This document shows, in pieces, positions 42,401 to 50,400 of a stretch of DNA of 64,000 bases. The number at the start of each line of letters is the position of its first letter. The first letter of the stretch is position 1. Below the pieces are notes generated by a model. That model saw only the letters and a program-made list of their open reading frames with translations, was not told the DNA's origin and did not search any database. Made by a program: the position numbers and the translations under genes. Source of the DNA: Antedon mediterranea (Eukaryota > Echinodermata > Crinoidea > Comatulida > Antedonidae); contig NC_092674.1 of NCBI RefSeq assembly GCF_964355755.1, forward strand, positions 8,873,001 to 8,937,000, given 5' to 3'.

Positions 42401-45218
42401 TGTGCCTCGAATACTTAATCAAAATAATGGCTCTCCTCAACATATTTAGGAGAGCCATTAGGAGCTCTCCTCTTATATTTATAAATCAAGGTCTGAATTC
42501 ATTTTTTTAAAACTAATAAATCGATCTTTTAAATGGAATTATATATTCAAAACTTTTAATGTGTATATTTCTATCCATGGCTACTGCAAGACAATTGATA
42601 AATTAATGATTCTAAAAAAAGAATACGAGACATTATTCATTATGTTTCAACTTGCATCTATTATTAATTACTAAACAAGATTTGAATTAAACTAATTTTG
42701 TTTAATCTTGTTGGATACAAACCACATTATTTTCATCCATAATTTAACTATCGACACAATCAGTAAAACACTAAAACTATTGGTAATTCAAGTATGTTTG
42801 ATTTACAGTATAGTAAGACTGCATGATTTACAGTGTAGCCTGTAGAAGATAAATAGAGGGCGACATATAACACAACAATGTGATCAGAACATTGCATTTA
42901 AAAATCATTAGCAACAATCCATGGGGTTAGTAAACGTATGTCAAGAACTTGAAAGAGTAGTTGCATAGGCTTATAAATTTTATACAGTATATCCTTTGGT
43001 ATAATCCCACTTCAGTCCCCTGCCCCTTGAACACAAAATTGGGCCGACTTTGGGGGTGGGACTATACCCGGGGAGAGTCTGGTTCATAAAAAATTATCTG
43101 AACTGGCTAGAGAGAGGCCAGACCAAATGTCAATACTGGGATATGCCTGTTTGTGAAATAATAGACATATAGACATAACGTAGGATGTGGGATTAGACTC
43201 GAAGTGGGATTATACCGGAGGATATATGGCAATAGTTAGCAATGAAAAATCACCTAGTACTGTCAGTAGGCCCTACTGTCAGTGTCAGTACTTTAAACTC
43301 ACAGAGGACCTTTTTCGTAAAAAACTTAAATTGGTGATTATTCTTGTAACCTACTGTAACAGCAGGCATAGGTCAACTAAACTCAATTGGTCGACATCGG
43401 CAACAAAACGCAACTAAAGGCAACTTACAGGTGTGCAAAAAAAAGTATAGCATGTTTAAATGTTGACAAAAGTGATATTTATTTCTCTCTTTCAACTTTG
43501 AATTTAGTCACACATGCGGTATAAAGGGTCTTTTACGTCTGCTCCGCTCCAGCACTCCAGTTCAGGTTTGCGTCAGATTGTATGTTTTCACAGCGAGTCA
43601 TGTGACTACATGCGATTGAGTAAAAATATTGAAGCACCTGTTACACAAATTAATACACAAAAATTTAAGCTAAAAATGTACTACAAGATAATCACTTACC
43701 CTAAAATGTGGATGAGAGAGTATTCTTTGAAGTTCATGCGCTTCTGTGTTGCTCTGCGGAAGCCTCTGTAGCAAATCGGCCAGCTAATAGCAAATAAAAA
43801 ACAAGATTAACTTATAAACCTAAAAAGCCTTCTTAAATGTGGGTATATCAGCAATTTGCTACATTAAAACTTTGTAACAAGGGAAATAAATCTTCTTAAA
43901 TTACTAACATTGACTTTAAGCGGCTATAATTCTTGTTTTATTTTATGAGGAAGAATTATATTCTGTGTCACATACAAAGTTAATTGCTGCATTCTAATTA
44001 TCAAAGCAAGGTATAAGAACATCACAAATACCAAATAAATGCACACAGACATTGAAAATCATAACATATATTTCAACAAAATTTCTATCCTCTGACAATG
44101 CAGAGAAATATGATAGCGCCCTCTAGAATATTTTCTAGAATTTAGGAAAGGATGTTGCTGCTGAACTTTTATTTATGAATGTCAAGTCATTTAAAAAAAA
44201 GTATTTGCAGACTGAAATCTTAAAAGAAAAGGTTTCAATCAATTTTGGACTGGATACAAAATAATTAAGTCTTGTGCTTCATTTACAATTAATAATTGTG
44301 CTTAAAATTCTAGTAAGCTAGATTTAATTACTTTACTGTGTACCAAATACAATAGAATGAATGAAAGGATTATATATCCCCATGAATAGGTTTGGTCTAC
44401 CACAACATTAAAACATAACATTTAATTCGTGTTTGTTTAATGGGAAAGTGGGTGGGGGGAGGTAGGGGGTGGGGTGGGGGGAGGTAGGGTGTGGGTGAGA
44501 TGCCTCTTTATTTTTAATTCATATATTGTTAGATTAAGCCTTTTTTACTCAAAGCAACTGTTAAATGTTGTTTATGTATTTGTTCATGAATAAATTCAGG
44601 TTTAAAATCTGAGAGGGAGACATTCCTTCATGTAAAAACAATAGAGAGAATAAAATTGTATTGAATAGTTTAAATTTAAACAAACATCAGCATGCTTTTT
44701 GAAAGAAATAGACAATAATTATGATAGATAAAAATGTAATCTAAACTCAAGAGAACATTCCCTAAAGCTCTGTCTACACTATCAAACTTTATGTGCCCAT
44801 ATATGGACATGATGATGTCATATCACTACCATATTTAAGCATATTACTACCATATTTAGACACACACTTTTTTCCCCCAACTAGTTTGATAGTGTAGACA
44901 GAGAGCCTTATGCAAAAAAGCGATAGAATAAAGACCTTTTTGGAGAATTGAAGAAAATTTTACGAAATACTTTCCAATGGAATTAAAGCCTATGTAAGCA
45001 AGTTCATGAATGGGATGGACAATAATCGTGAAAGATAAAAGGTGTTGCTGCCATATAAACATCTTTAAAGTGAACACCCTTTTAATCCTAATATATACGT
45101 CCATAAAAAAAAACAACTCATTCTCACTTACCTCTCGTGTTCTCAAAGTCACATCGGACGGGATATTCTTTCGACTCGGTGGTTGATCTGTTGACTTTGT
45201 ATTTATTTTATCATATAA
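15222..45218 (-). CDS. CASK: CASK, MAGUK scaffold/pseudokinase (partial: L27 to C-terminus)
   Basis: Ten secure exons give about 450 residues that align end to end with vertebrate CASK as I know it: LYDKINTKS and [14 protein letters not shown] in the L27 region, the PDZ domain ([39 protein letters not shown]), SH3 ([39 protein letters not shown]), the basic protein-4.1-binding hook ([13 protein letters not shown]), the guanylate kinase-like domain ([18 protein letters not shown]) and the terminal WVPVSWVY. In CASK the L27 repeats bind SAP97 and Veli, the PDZ binds neurexin and syndecan tails, and the scaffold acts at synapses and epithelial junctions. The GK P-loop has Arg where active kinases have Lys, as is usual for the family. 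The N-terminal CaMK-like domain is absent and should lie above 45.2 kb or outside the window. Introns are large (over 16 kb between 27.5 and 43.7 kb). Confidence 0.95.
15874..15957 (-). CDS. CASK: CASK exon: GK-like domain ([13 protein letters not shown])
   Basis: Codes [20 protein letters not shown] and TISNLNGE in phase 0 at both ends. Acceptor TTTCCAG, donor GTAAAG. The loop TISNLNGE is shorter than the vertebrate one. Confidence 0.95.
16060..16130 (+). mobile_element. tRNA-like B box, SINE fragment
   Basis: CCGGGGTTCGAATCCCATCG is a perfect RNA polymerase III B box in context. No convincing A box or tail is attached. Confidence 0.35.
16225..16355. repeat. 18-base tandem repeat
   Basis: About seven units of TTAGACTGTACCATTATC with substitutions, in a CASK intron. 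Confidence 0.85.
16414..16616 (-). CDS. CASK: CASK exon: GK-like domain middle
   Basis: Codes [40 protein letters not shown] and [11 protein letters not shown]. The acceptor TTTCAG completes the His codon begun in the upstream exon. Confidence 0.95.
16974..17206 (-). mobile_element. tRNA-derived SINE next to CASK GK exon
   Basis: The minus-strand head is GGGCGTGTAGCGCAATG, then GTTGGTAGTTAGGACTACTG, with B box GTGGGTTCTAATCC. The tail ends GCTTTATGAATCCAAG plus ATTATTATT. The head starts about 40 bases inside the intron after the GK exon donor. Confidence 0.75.
17248..17409 (-). CDS. CASK: CASK exon: GK-like domain start with P-loop
   Basis: Codes [18 protein letters not shown], then [18 protein letters not shown] and [11 protein letters not shown]. 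The P-loop-like GAHGVGRR keeps the fold but lacks the catalytic lysine. A tRNA-headed SINE lies about 40 bases past the donor. Confidence 0.95.
17890..18005 (-). CDS. CASK: CASK exon: hook region between SH3 and GK
   Basis: Codes [20 protein letters not shown], then [18 protein letters not shown]. The basic KKKK stretch is the protein 4.1 binding hook of the family. The acceptor is TATTAG, chosen to complete the Trp codon of LQEW. Confidence 0.95.
18180..18379 (-). CDS. CASK: CASK exon: SH3 domain
   Basis: Codes [39 protein letters not shown] and [13 protein letters not shown]. Acceptor CCGTTAG, donor GTATGT. The segment APLNGTAG has a small change compared with vertebrates. Confidence 0.95.
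18380..19600. other. CASK intron, AT-rich, nothing distinct
   Basis: Between the SH3 exon and the candidate microexon. Only AT-rich sequence and short CAAT runs (19270-19300). Confidence 0.5.
19640..19960. repeat. Degenerate CACATGTG/CATATGG-rich stretch
   Basis: Many close variants of GCACATGTGT and GCATATGGATGCAC recur at irregular spacing. Both motifs are palindromic E-box-like words. It lies just downstream, in the CASK sense, of the candidate microexon. Confidence 0.6.
19998..20030 (-). CDS. CASK: Candidate CASK microexon between PDZ and SH3
   Basis: Thirty-three bases between a strong acceptor (CTTTATTTCCAG) and a GTGATA donor code [11 protein letters not shown], phase 0 at both ends. 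This fits exactly between the PDZ exon and the SH3 exon, which are also phase 0 there. Vertebrate CASK has a variable, alternatively spliced linker at this place. The alternative is chance, since the sequence is short and A-rich. Confidence 0.35.
20040..21524. other. CASK intron after the PDZ exon
   Basis: No exon was recognised. 20400-20500 has TAGGCCTAGC motifs. The rest is AT-rich. Confidence 0.5.
21525..21758 (-). CDS. CASK: CASK exon: PDZ domain
   Basis: Codes 78 residues from [20 protein letters not shown] through [20 protein letters not shown] to [15 protein letters not shown], almost the whole PDZ domain. Acceptor TAATACAG, donor GTAAAA; phase 0 at both ends. Confidence 0.95.
21850..22101 (+). 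mobile_element. Retroelement 3' part with ATT tail
   Basis: It ends with GAGCGCATAGAGACATCG, TTTGCGCTATATAAATC and (ATT)n. GCGC words pair across a short loop. This tail is shared with the SINEs at 6655 and 16974. Upstream text (AGCAGTGATGGTGTATCC) lacks a clear tRNA head. Confidence 0.65.
22698..22848. mobile_element. MITE family B copy 2
   Basis: Ends AAAGCTCTGTTTACACTATC and GATAGTGTAGACAAGGCTAT. Inside are two adjacent 21-base units (CCAAATATGGTAGTGATATG), the same unit that is amplified at 23864, read on the opposite strand. Confidence 0.85.
22952..23052. mobile_element. MITE family B copy 3, truncated
   Basis: Starts at CCAAATATGGTAGTGATATG and runs to TTTGATAGTACTGTATAGAC. One end is missing. 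The flanks around copies 2 and 3 (AGACCAATAAAAATAAGACC, ATCAGAATATTGTCATTTTA) are themselves repeated, showing a local duplication. Confidence 0.7.
23380..23620. repeat. Direct repeat of about 115 bases
   Basis: CAATTTTTAACATTGAACAA and TCTATCAACAATGTGGTGAT appear twice in the same order, offset about 115 bases. A third partial copy precedes them. CASK intron. Confidence 0.8.
23798..24745. mobile_element. MITE family B copy 4, expanded by a minisatellite
   Basis: Ends AAAGCTCTGTTTACACTATA and TTTTGATAGTAGACAGAGCTTT match the other family B copies. The middle is the 21-base array, so the element is about 950 bases instead of about 150. Confidence 0.85.
23864..24703. repeat. 21-base minisatellite, about 40 units
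   Basis: The unit is CATATCACTACCATATTTAAG. The array is almost uniform. Visible variants are TATATC for CATATC near 24431, CTAATC near 24599, and a last unit ending TTTGGG. As 21 is a multiple of 3, long seven-residue repeat frames are open on the minus strand; these are not taken as genes. Confidence 0.97.
24746..27282. other. CASK intron between PDZ and linker exons
   Basis: No exon was recognised apart from the tRNA-like piece at 25546. A Tigger-like phrase (CCTCTATTAAAAGACACC) occurs at 27067. Confidence 0.5.
25546..25612 (+). mobile_element. tRNA-like SINE head
   Basis: GCGGTATAATGGTAAGAGAA gives a tRNA 5' half with an A box, and GGCATTGGTTCGAGTTC gives the T arm with a B box. The end lacks proper acceptor pairing, so a SINE or tRNA relic is more likely than a working tRNA. 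Confidence 0.45.
27283..27486 (-). CDS. CASK: CASK exon: second L27 end, linker and PDZ start
   Basis: Codes [35 protein letters not shown] and [19 protein letters not shown]. The PPPTSP linker and RVRLVQFQ are CASK hallmarks. Acceptor TTTTTACAG, donor GTATGT. Confidence 0.95.
27833..27905. mobile_element. Tigger-like MITE fragment
   Basis: GGGACAGGAACACCCTATAC and GTGTCCCATTAATAAATAAG are related to the CAGTAGAA-ended family at 9196. Confidence 0.4.
28375..28644 (+). CDS. Possible open frame of 89 codons, unrecognised
   Basis: Plus strand, inside the large CASK intron. It reads [19 protein letters not shown] and [20 protein letters not shown] onward. It could be an exon starting after the AG at about 28435. 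Serine-rich end, no domain seen. It may well be chance. Confidence 0.15.
   Translation: MIRISLISFCYRPVSLNSDVDFDDVMLDYTYLNCKIDADRRKSFSSQSITFLHDEKLSKTPSNRYTIMHSSQKLCAPKVYSNTLMNSNS
28849..29517. mobile_element. MITE family A copy 3, split by an insertion
   Basis: The left half (TTTAGTTCCCACTTACGCAA to CAATCACAAGCGATGG) and the right half (TTGCGTCTATGTCC to CCTAGTGGGAGCAAG) are family A. Between about 28912 and 29450 lies another sequence that begins TTACCTCCGCCAAGGAG and ends near GGCGGAGGTATGCACTC, itself with inverted GGCGGAGGT ends. Confidence 0.65.
31058..32328. mobile_element. hAT-like non-autonomous element with G- and C-runs
   Basis: The inverted ends CAGGGATGTCACCACGCTGG and CTGGTGACATCCCTG are flanked by direct TTACCC repeats (31052-31057 and 32329-32334). 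Repeated GGTCGG/CCGACC words lie inside both ends. Near the right end is a long G run (from 32224), then GATACCCCGGGG, then a C run, which can pair as a hairpin. No transposase is readable. Confidence 0.65.
33885..33905 (+). repeat. Poly(C) tract
   Basis: A run of C interrupted by a single A, inside the long-inverted-repeat element. Confidence 0.85.
34220..35860 (+). repeat. Degenerate internal tandem units of the long element
   Basis: At least six times a motif like TTAGTTACGCATAGAAACAG is followed by GGTAACACTATAGGTAAAAT, then GACCTCAAATGACC and TTTACAAGGTCA. Starts lie near 34232, 34986, 35180, 35306, 35489 and 35665, spaced about 120-195 bases where not interrupted by the MITE. The same units fill 1-680. 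Confidence 0.65.
34437..34967. mobile_element. Tigger/pogo-like MITE nested in the long element
   Basis: It begins CAGCGGCCACCTCCCTTA and ends with the reverse complement of CAGTTGAACCTCCCGTAA, flanked by TA on both sides (34435-34436 and 34968-34969). Subterminal repeats GTGGCCACTTACGGG and GGCCACC are typical of Tigger-like elements. 531 bases, no coding region. Confidence 0.75.
36770..36905 (-). mobile_element. Possible SINE fragment
   Basis: On the minus strand CTGGGTTCAATCCTTAC is a B-box-like word and GGGTGGATATGACACATGAC may be an A box. Adjacent to the right end of the long element. Confidence 0.3.
37039..37137 (+). CDS. Candidate terminal exon of an unknown plus-strand gene
   Basis: After the acceptor-like TTTATCTGCAG, 32 codons read [20 protein letters not shown] and [12 protein letters not shown], then TAA. 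An AATAAA follows at 37171. The stretch is much more GC-rich than its surroundings and looks coding. It lies inside the large CASK intron on the opposite strand. It may be the last exon of a nested gene or a fragment of a retrocopy. No matching upstream exon was found. Confidence 0.4.
37171..37176 (+). promoter_or_regulatory. AATAAA polyadenylation signal after the 37039 exon
   Basis: A canonical hexamer 34 bases past the TAA of the candidate terminal exon. AATAAA is common by chance in such AT-rich DNA, so it is only supportive. Confidence 0.3.
37200..41264. other. CASK intron, AT-rich, no supported gene
   Basis: Only short open frames and homopolymer runs. A small coding-like phrase around 38030-38180 could not be extended. 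Confidence 0.45.
41265..42495. mobile_element. hAT-like non-autonomous element
   Basis: Inverted ends CAGACCTTGATTTAAAAAGA and TAAATCAAGGTCTG. The left part has repeated TGGCGCTCC words, and the right part has GGAGAGCC/GGCTCTCC inverted repeats and a palindrome around CCAACCATGGTGG at about 42388. No clean 8-base target duplication was seen and no transposase frame. Confidence 0.6.
43700..43783 (-). CDS. CASK: CASK exon: L27 helix segment
   Basis: Codes [20 protein letters not shown] and ILSHPHFR, matching the vertebrate segment with KELKRILTQPHF. Acceptor GCTATTAG, donor GTAAGT. Phase 0 on both sides fits its neighbours. Confidence 0.9.
44440..44502 (+). repeat. G-rich purine tract
   Basis: Several runs of three or more G (GGGTGGGGGGAGG and GGGGTGGGGTGGGGGG-like text) that could form a G-quadruplex on the plus strand, the template strand for CASK. 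Confidence 0.6.
44764..44908. mobile_element. MITE family B copy 5
   Basis: Ends AAAGCTCTGTCTACACTATC and GATAGTGTAGACAGAGAGCC, with two CCATATTTA units inside. It lies in the CASK intron between the two L27 exons. Confidence 0.85.
45132..45218 (-). CDS. CASK: CASK exon: LYDKINTKS part of L27 region
   Basis: Codes [20 protein letters not shown] and SDVTLRTRE. The acceptor is preceded by a pyrimidine tract ending ATCTTACAG, and the donor is GTAAGT. An ATG at 45281 is open into this exon but lies before the acceptor and is probably intronic. Confidence 0.92.
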
Positions 45219-45284
45219 CTGTAAGATACAATGAGAAAAATTGTTTATAGCTTCTTTTTTCACATCGCCAAGAGTAGCCATTTT

Positions 45285-45879
45285 ATAACACGTGTGTTTG
45301 GGTAAAGGGTAAAGCGACGACTAACAGTACTCTTGACTCATATAATGTGGAAGTTTGATTCATTGAAGGAAGAGAGCATTTCCCTCGAAAAACCGAGTCT
45401 GAATAAACCCTGTAGCAGACAGAATGTGACAGATAATTAGTAAGTGGGTTTATAGCATATAAAAATGGGTTATTGCAGATAAGGTGGGTTGTAAAGAATT
45501 TGGGTTATAGCATAGGCAAAAAACGAAGACATAATGATATACTACAGTACAGCAATACAAAGATAAAACTGGACAAATATGTATTTTTTTTATAGAAATT
45601 TTAAACAGTACATCCTTTTGCATCAATTAAAAATAATTGCATTGATTTCAAAGACAAAGAAGACAAAAAGAAAGTTCTTTAGGGCAAAGTGCAGAAATTC
45701 ACATCACAATTTTTAAGCAAACTAAAGCCTTTGAATTTTATACAAAATGTATGCAAAAATTGACATTTTCTATTTATATTTTACATCATACGTTTTATTT
45801 AGTGTATTAACTTACCATATTTTCCTTGATAAAGATATAATCAATAACAAAACATTGTAGTCTAGTTTGGGCAGAGATA
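45285..45879. other. CASK intron next to the LYDKINTKS exon
   Basis: AT-rich, without recognised features. Confidence 0.4.
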
Positions 45880-46702
45880 GGCCCTGTTTCTGCTGCCAAC
45901 TAAATACCGTATATTATACGGTATTTTTTGAATACCGTATATATACGGTATATTTTTGGCAGCAGAAACTGCGCTCATAAAAAATATACCGTATTTTGTA
46001 TACCGTATTTTCCCCACAAAATTTGTGGATAAAATACGGTATTTACAAATTTATACCGTATTTTTTGTACCCGTTTCTGCTGCCAATAAAAAAAACCGTA
46101 TTTTTTTTTTTTACATGACAAAAGGTCAACATTTGTGTTTTTATTTTCTGTCTCTGTCAGCTGCTTTACACACGTGTATAGATATATTCGGAGAAAATGT
46201 AGAGCGAAGACGTCACAGTTTTACTAAATAAATGTGTGTGGGGAAGCTAAAATGTCTGGCCAACTAAAAGGTAATAAGGGACAACCACATTTATAAAGAC
46301 ATTTCTAAAAAAATAAAGCAGGAGTATGGAATAGACTTGTCTCCAAAGCAAGTAAACTCAAAGCTGAAGAGCCTGCGAAAGCAGTACAACATTGCAAAAT
46401 ACAATAACTCGGGGAGGGAACGAATTAATTGTCCCTATTACGATGTTTTCTGTACTCTCACAACATCTCTATCACAAGGGCTAGGCTGTTGAAAGTGAGA
46501 CGTAAAACTTCCTTTATTGCGACTTTTAATTATCGATCAAATAAATGAATGGCAATTTGGGTAAAAAAGATGAAATTTAACATGACCACCCAAGAAGTAT
46601 TGTTAGCAGAAACGGGGTAATAAAAAATACGGTATAAAAAATACCGTATTTTATACCGTATTTTTATACCGTATTTTGAGCAGTTGCAGCAGAAACAGGC
46701 CC
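45880..46702. mobile_element. Harbinger-like element with Myb/SANT remnant
   Basis: Inverted ends GGCCCTGTTTCTGCTGCC and GCAGCAGAAACAGGCCC, flanked by ATA on both sides (45877-45879 and 46703-46705). GGGCCTGTT ends and a 3-base target fit PIF/Harbinger. The left part is packed with ATACCGTAT and TATACGGTAT palindromes, with further internal copies of the end motif at about 45958 and 46070. Confidence 0.7.
46271..46492 (+). pseudogene. Myb/SANT-like DNA-binding domain remnant of a transposon
   Basis: Reads IYKDISKKIKQEYGIDLSPK, then QVNSKLKSLRKQYNIAKYNN and INCPYYDVF before a stop at 46490-46492. This resembles the trihelix/Myb-like DNA-binding domain found in Harbinger accessory proteins. 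A start ATG at about 46252 (MSGQLKG) is in another frame, so the copy is frameshifted and short. Domain assignment is by pattern only. Confidence 0.5.
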
Positions 46703-46705
46703 ATA

Positions 46706-49130
46706 GACATTTTTTTTTAATAGACAGAAGATTAAACTATGTGAATATATTCTTCAGGGTACAGAAATTTACACATGTTATTTCTATGTAGATTAATGAT
46801 GTAAATGACTTTATAATTATACCCATTAGTCATTACATAAGAATATCTCTCATTACATAAGTGTTGGCTGTTAATTTCTCTTCATAAGGTCAAACAATTC
46901 ACCCTATTTATAGATACTTATAAGGCGTTAAATCAATATACTAAAACTAAAACTTCCTCACGCTTATTAAACTCAATCACCGATCAATGAAACAAAATAG
47001 CCTTCACATTCTAATAAATAAAATGAAGTTGAATAGATGTAGGGTTAAGCACACACACTTATAAAATGCTTGAACTTAGATAACTTAATAAGCACCAATG
47101 ATATTTTTCAAGAGAAATCACTAATTTGGAACAAAAAAAGTTTGAGAAGGTTTGAGTTTGTACCGTAATTATTATGAAATGTGTTTTTAGTTTGGTTTTT
47201 ACGAAATAATTAAACTAAAGAATTAAGACTTCATTATGTGATTGGTGAAAAGAAAAATGAATTTAATAAAATTAGGAAAGACAACAAGTGTGGATAAAGT
47301 AAAGAGACAATGGAAGGCAATACCTAAAAGATATATTTATTGATTAATATTGTTTATTATAAATTAAAATATTTACTCGATAATTACTATTGATAGAAAC
47401 TTATATTGATGAGGAACATAGACCTCCTTTATATAAATGTTAGAAAAAGAAAAAAGGAAAAAAATAAATAATTATTTAACTTGATTGCAACTCTAATGTG
47501 GTTCCATTACATCAGGTATATGCAGATATGGGTACTCTAGTCTTATCAAATTTTTCCGAATTAAAGTAAATGCACTGTAGGATACATATTTCCCCTACAA
47601 TAACTGATAGTGTCAGAGTTGTATAATGTTTTTTTTTTTTAATTCCTTTTGAATGTTAATGAATGTAATATATTATTTATATTGGCCAAACCTTTTAGGC
47701 GTTAGAAACACAAAATGAAACTGTGTATATGATTTTTTAGGCTTCATCCACAATAGCCAGCAATTGTTTCAACATTTCAACCTGACATTGTACTATTGCA
47801 ATTAGTTAAAATGTTCTACTTCTGTGACCCTATTTAACTACAGTTACAGAAGATTTTCAGTGACATGCGCTACATCAAATGCCAACCATATATACATACC
47901 ATAAACAGCATACACAACAACTGTAAATAAGTAATCACTCTCCTACTTAGCCATACGACATCATTTACTAACAACTGTTTGATGATAATTTAATTTGGAA
48001 AGAAAGAATACATAGGGATTCTAATTTCAACCGACAAGGAACAGTGATAAAGGATAATATTTACATCTCACTGATTAACTTAAGTCTCGCGCATCTGGCG
48101 AGAAACTCACGCCACACACCTGAAATCTTGCAGTATTTCACCAATTCCAATGCCTGCTTGCGTACATTTCATACATCACATGTCATAAAATTAGACCAGT
48201 TTATACCACAAGTTCTGTTTGTCCGTATGAAATTTTGAAACAATATTTTTTAAATAAAATATAATTAATAGATAAAATTAACTGTTATTGCTTATCTATT
48301 AATATTATAATAAATAATAAAAACATCTCTAATGCTATATGATATGCTATCTATCGAAAATAAATCAAAACATCTGACGTATCCCATTGAGCAACAAGGA
48401 AAATGAAGCCTGGAGGTAAGCAGATGAGTAGAGGGTGGTCAAATGTCCGAGGACAGGTGCTTTACACAGGTAATTGAATAATTATGCTCATTAAAAATCT
48501 TGTTGATGGTCATCTGATGAAATAACGAGTTAAAACTTAAAGCGAATTTTTGGAATCAAGAAGATTGAATCGTCAGAAACCTGTCAAAAGGTGTCTGCTT
48601 TTTTAAAATTTGACAGGTCTGAAGTAGAACAACTTTGATATGATCCCTTATATAATTTTAAAAAGGAAATATGAAAATGAATGTGTTTTTGAAATTGAGA
48701 AAGTATACACTACTGTCATTAGGGAATGACATATCATAAGATGATCTTTCACATCGAAAACATCAAAATATTAGTTGCACTATACACAACGATGTTTACT
48801 GTTAAATATCTAAAGCCTGTTTTTCATTAGCGATTATATATTCGCGCTAAATGGAAAATCCTGAAATATAATGCTCATTTTTCCACGTCACATGGAAAAC
48901 CGGCTTACAGAAACCAGCCACTATATTTTGACAAATCGATACAAAGGCAAGGAGACAACCAGATGGATTTCAAAGTTTGTTTGATGATGGTAATAGAAGG
49001 AGGCCATATGAAATGCTAGAAAGTAGTTCAGTTCTGAAAAGTATTCGTAAAGGTACATTGACCGCATGTTGGCAATAATAATTTTCAATGTATTGAAGCA
49101 CTGTTTAAATAACATTTTTGATTGAGTGCA
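46706..49130. other. No supported feature, AT-rich
   Basis: Only short frames and homopolymers. GC-richer patches near 48080-48130 and 48400-48460 do not form a convincing exon. Confidence 0.4.
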
Positions 49131-49560
49131 AACTTCTCACATAAATGACAAATTTGTAGGCATTCTAATCAATTAAATGCTGCAGGAGTTGGTAGTCAGG
49201 ATTTTTACATTGGGGTCTTTTTCATCCCAAAAAAGGGTCACTATGAACAAGAGGAGCAAAGCAGGAAGGAGCATACTAAAATGGTACTATTGTTTTAATT
49301 TTATCAAATATGTTTTGATAGATTATGAATTGAAGTGAATTGTTTTTACGAAATAAGAATAAAGAACTAACTATCTGATTTAGTGCAAACTTCTTGCCTA
49401 AATGATAAACAGATTTGTAAACGTAGGTTTTTAAAAGTTGTGGACAAGTCAGTAGCCATAATAAGGGAAGGCTCTTTTTCCTCTAAAAGGTGGCACTAAT
49501 GGACAGAGGAGGAAAGGGGATCAGGAAGCTACTGTGTGGCTACTATTATTTTAATTTTCA
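49125..49560. repeat. Diverged tandem duplication, period about 250 bases
   Basis: GTGCAAACTTCT, AAATGA.AAA..GATTTGTA, CTTTTTC.TC, GGAGGAAAGG-like and CTACTATT.TTTTAATTTT words recur in the same order in two halves (49125-49375 and 49380-49560). Confidence 0.65.
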
Positions 49561-50194
49561 TGAGATATAGGCCTATTTACTAGCACTTTTGCGAAGATCT
49601 CATAGTTTGAAAAGAGCACATTCGAATTCCATCTTTTGACTTGAATAACTTCATATTGTTTTTAGAGAAGAGATTTAAATCATAACACTATGTGAGCCTT
49701 TGACAGCCACCTGACTAGGAGTTGCTTGGAGCTTGTTTCCTCTCTCGCAACCACACCACTAGCTCCGGCCATGATTAGCTTGAATGGCTAATGGAGCCAT
49801 GCTTCAATAACTATTGATTGATAATTCATATGAAGAATCGGTTAATAGTTCTAGTTGCAATGCGATCAACAGGAATTCTGTATTGATTGAAATTAATGAG
49901 CAATGTAGTTAATCGAATCTAGTAAGAATGTTCTATAGTTATCTTCTGTAATATAGGACATAATTATTTGCTTCTTAGTTCATTATCACCGCTGGAATTT
50001 ATTTTTTAAGCAGAATTGTATATGCGCCCTTGAACATGATATTATGTTTGATAGACTGAGATCCAACTGTACGCGCGTAGATTATTTTGCATGAAAATAA
50101 ATGTATAGAGGGAGGAGATGGAGTCATACTTCGATGAAAGGCTTGCCTTATATTTCTGGGTAGGCTTATTACACCAGGGTACCTTAACCCAGGT

Positions 50195-50400
50195 TAAACT
50201 TATATGACATAGGCCTAAATGGTTATAAATCATGCTAGGCCTAAATGCAGCTATGGTAGGCCTAAACGCAAGTTTATACTTATATGCCATGGTAGGCTTA
50301 AACACAGAGGCTTATATGTCATGGTAGGCCCAAATGCAGTTTACGCTTATACGCCATGGTAGGCCTAAATATAGGTTATGCTTATACGTCATGTATAGCC
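50195..50400. repeat. Tandem repeat with TAGGCCTAAA core
   Basis: About five units of 50-55 bases with CATGGTAGGCCTAAATGCAG, then CTTATA and CGCCATGG. Confidence 0.8.

Noticed and set aside
42264-42510. Similar peptides on both strands (MALLN..RRAI) as a gene pair
   Set aside because: They reflect the inverted repeat in the hAT-like element.
44856-45281. 141-codon minus-strand frame starting MATLGDVKKEAINNF
   Set aside because: It contains the true CASK exon, but the first 21 residues precede a strong acceptor with a pyrimidine tract, and the end runs through a donor and a MITE.
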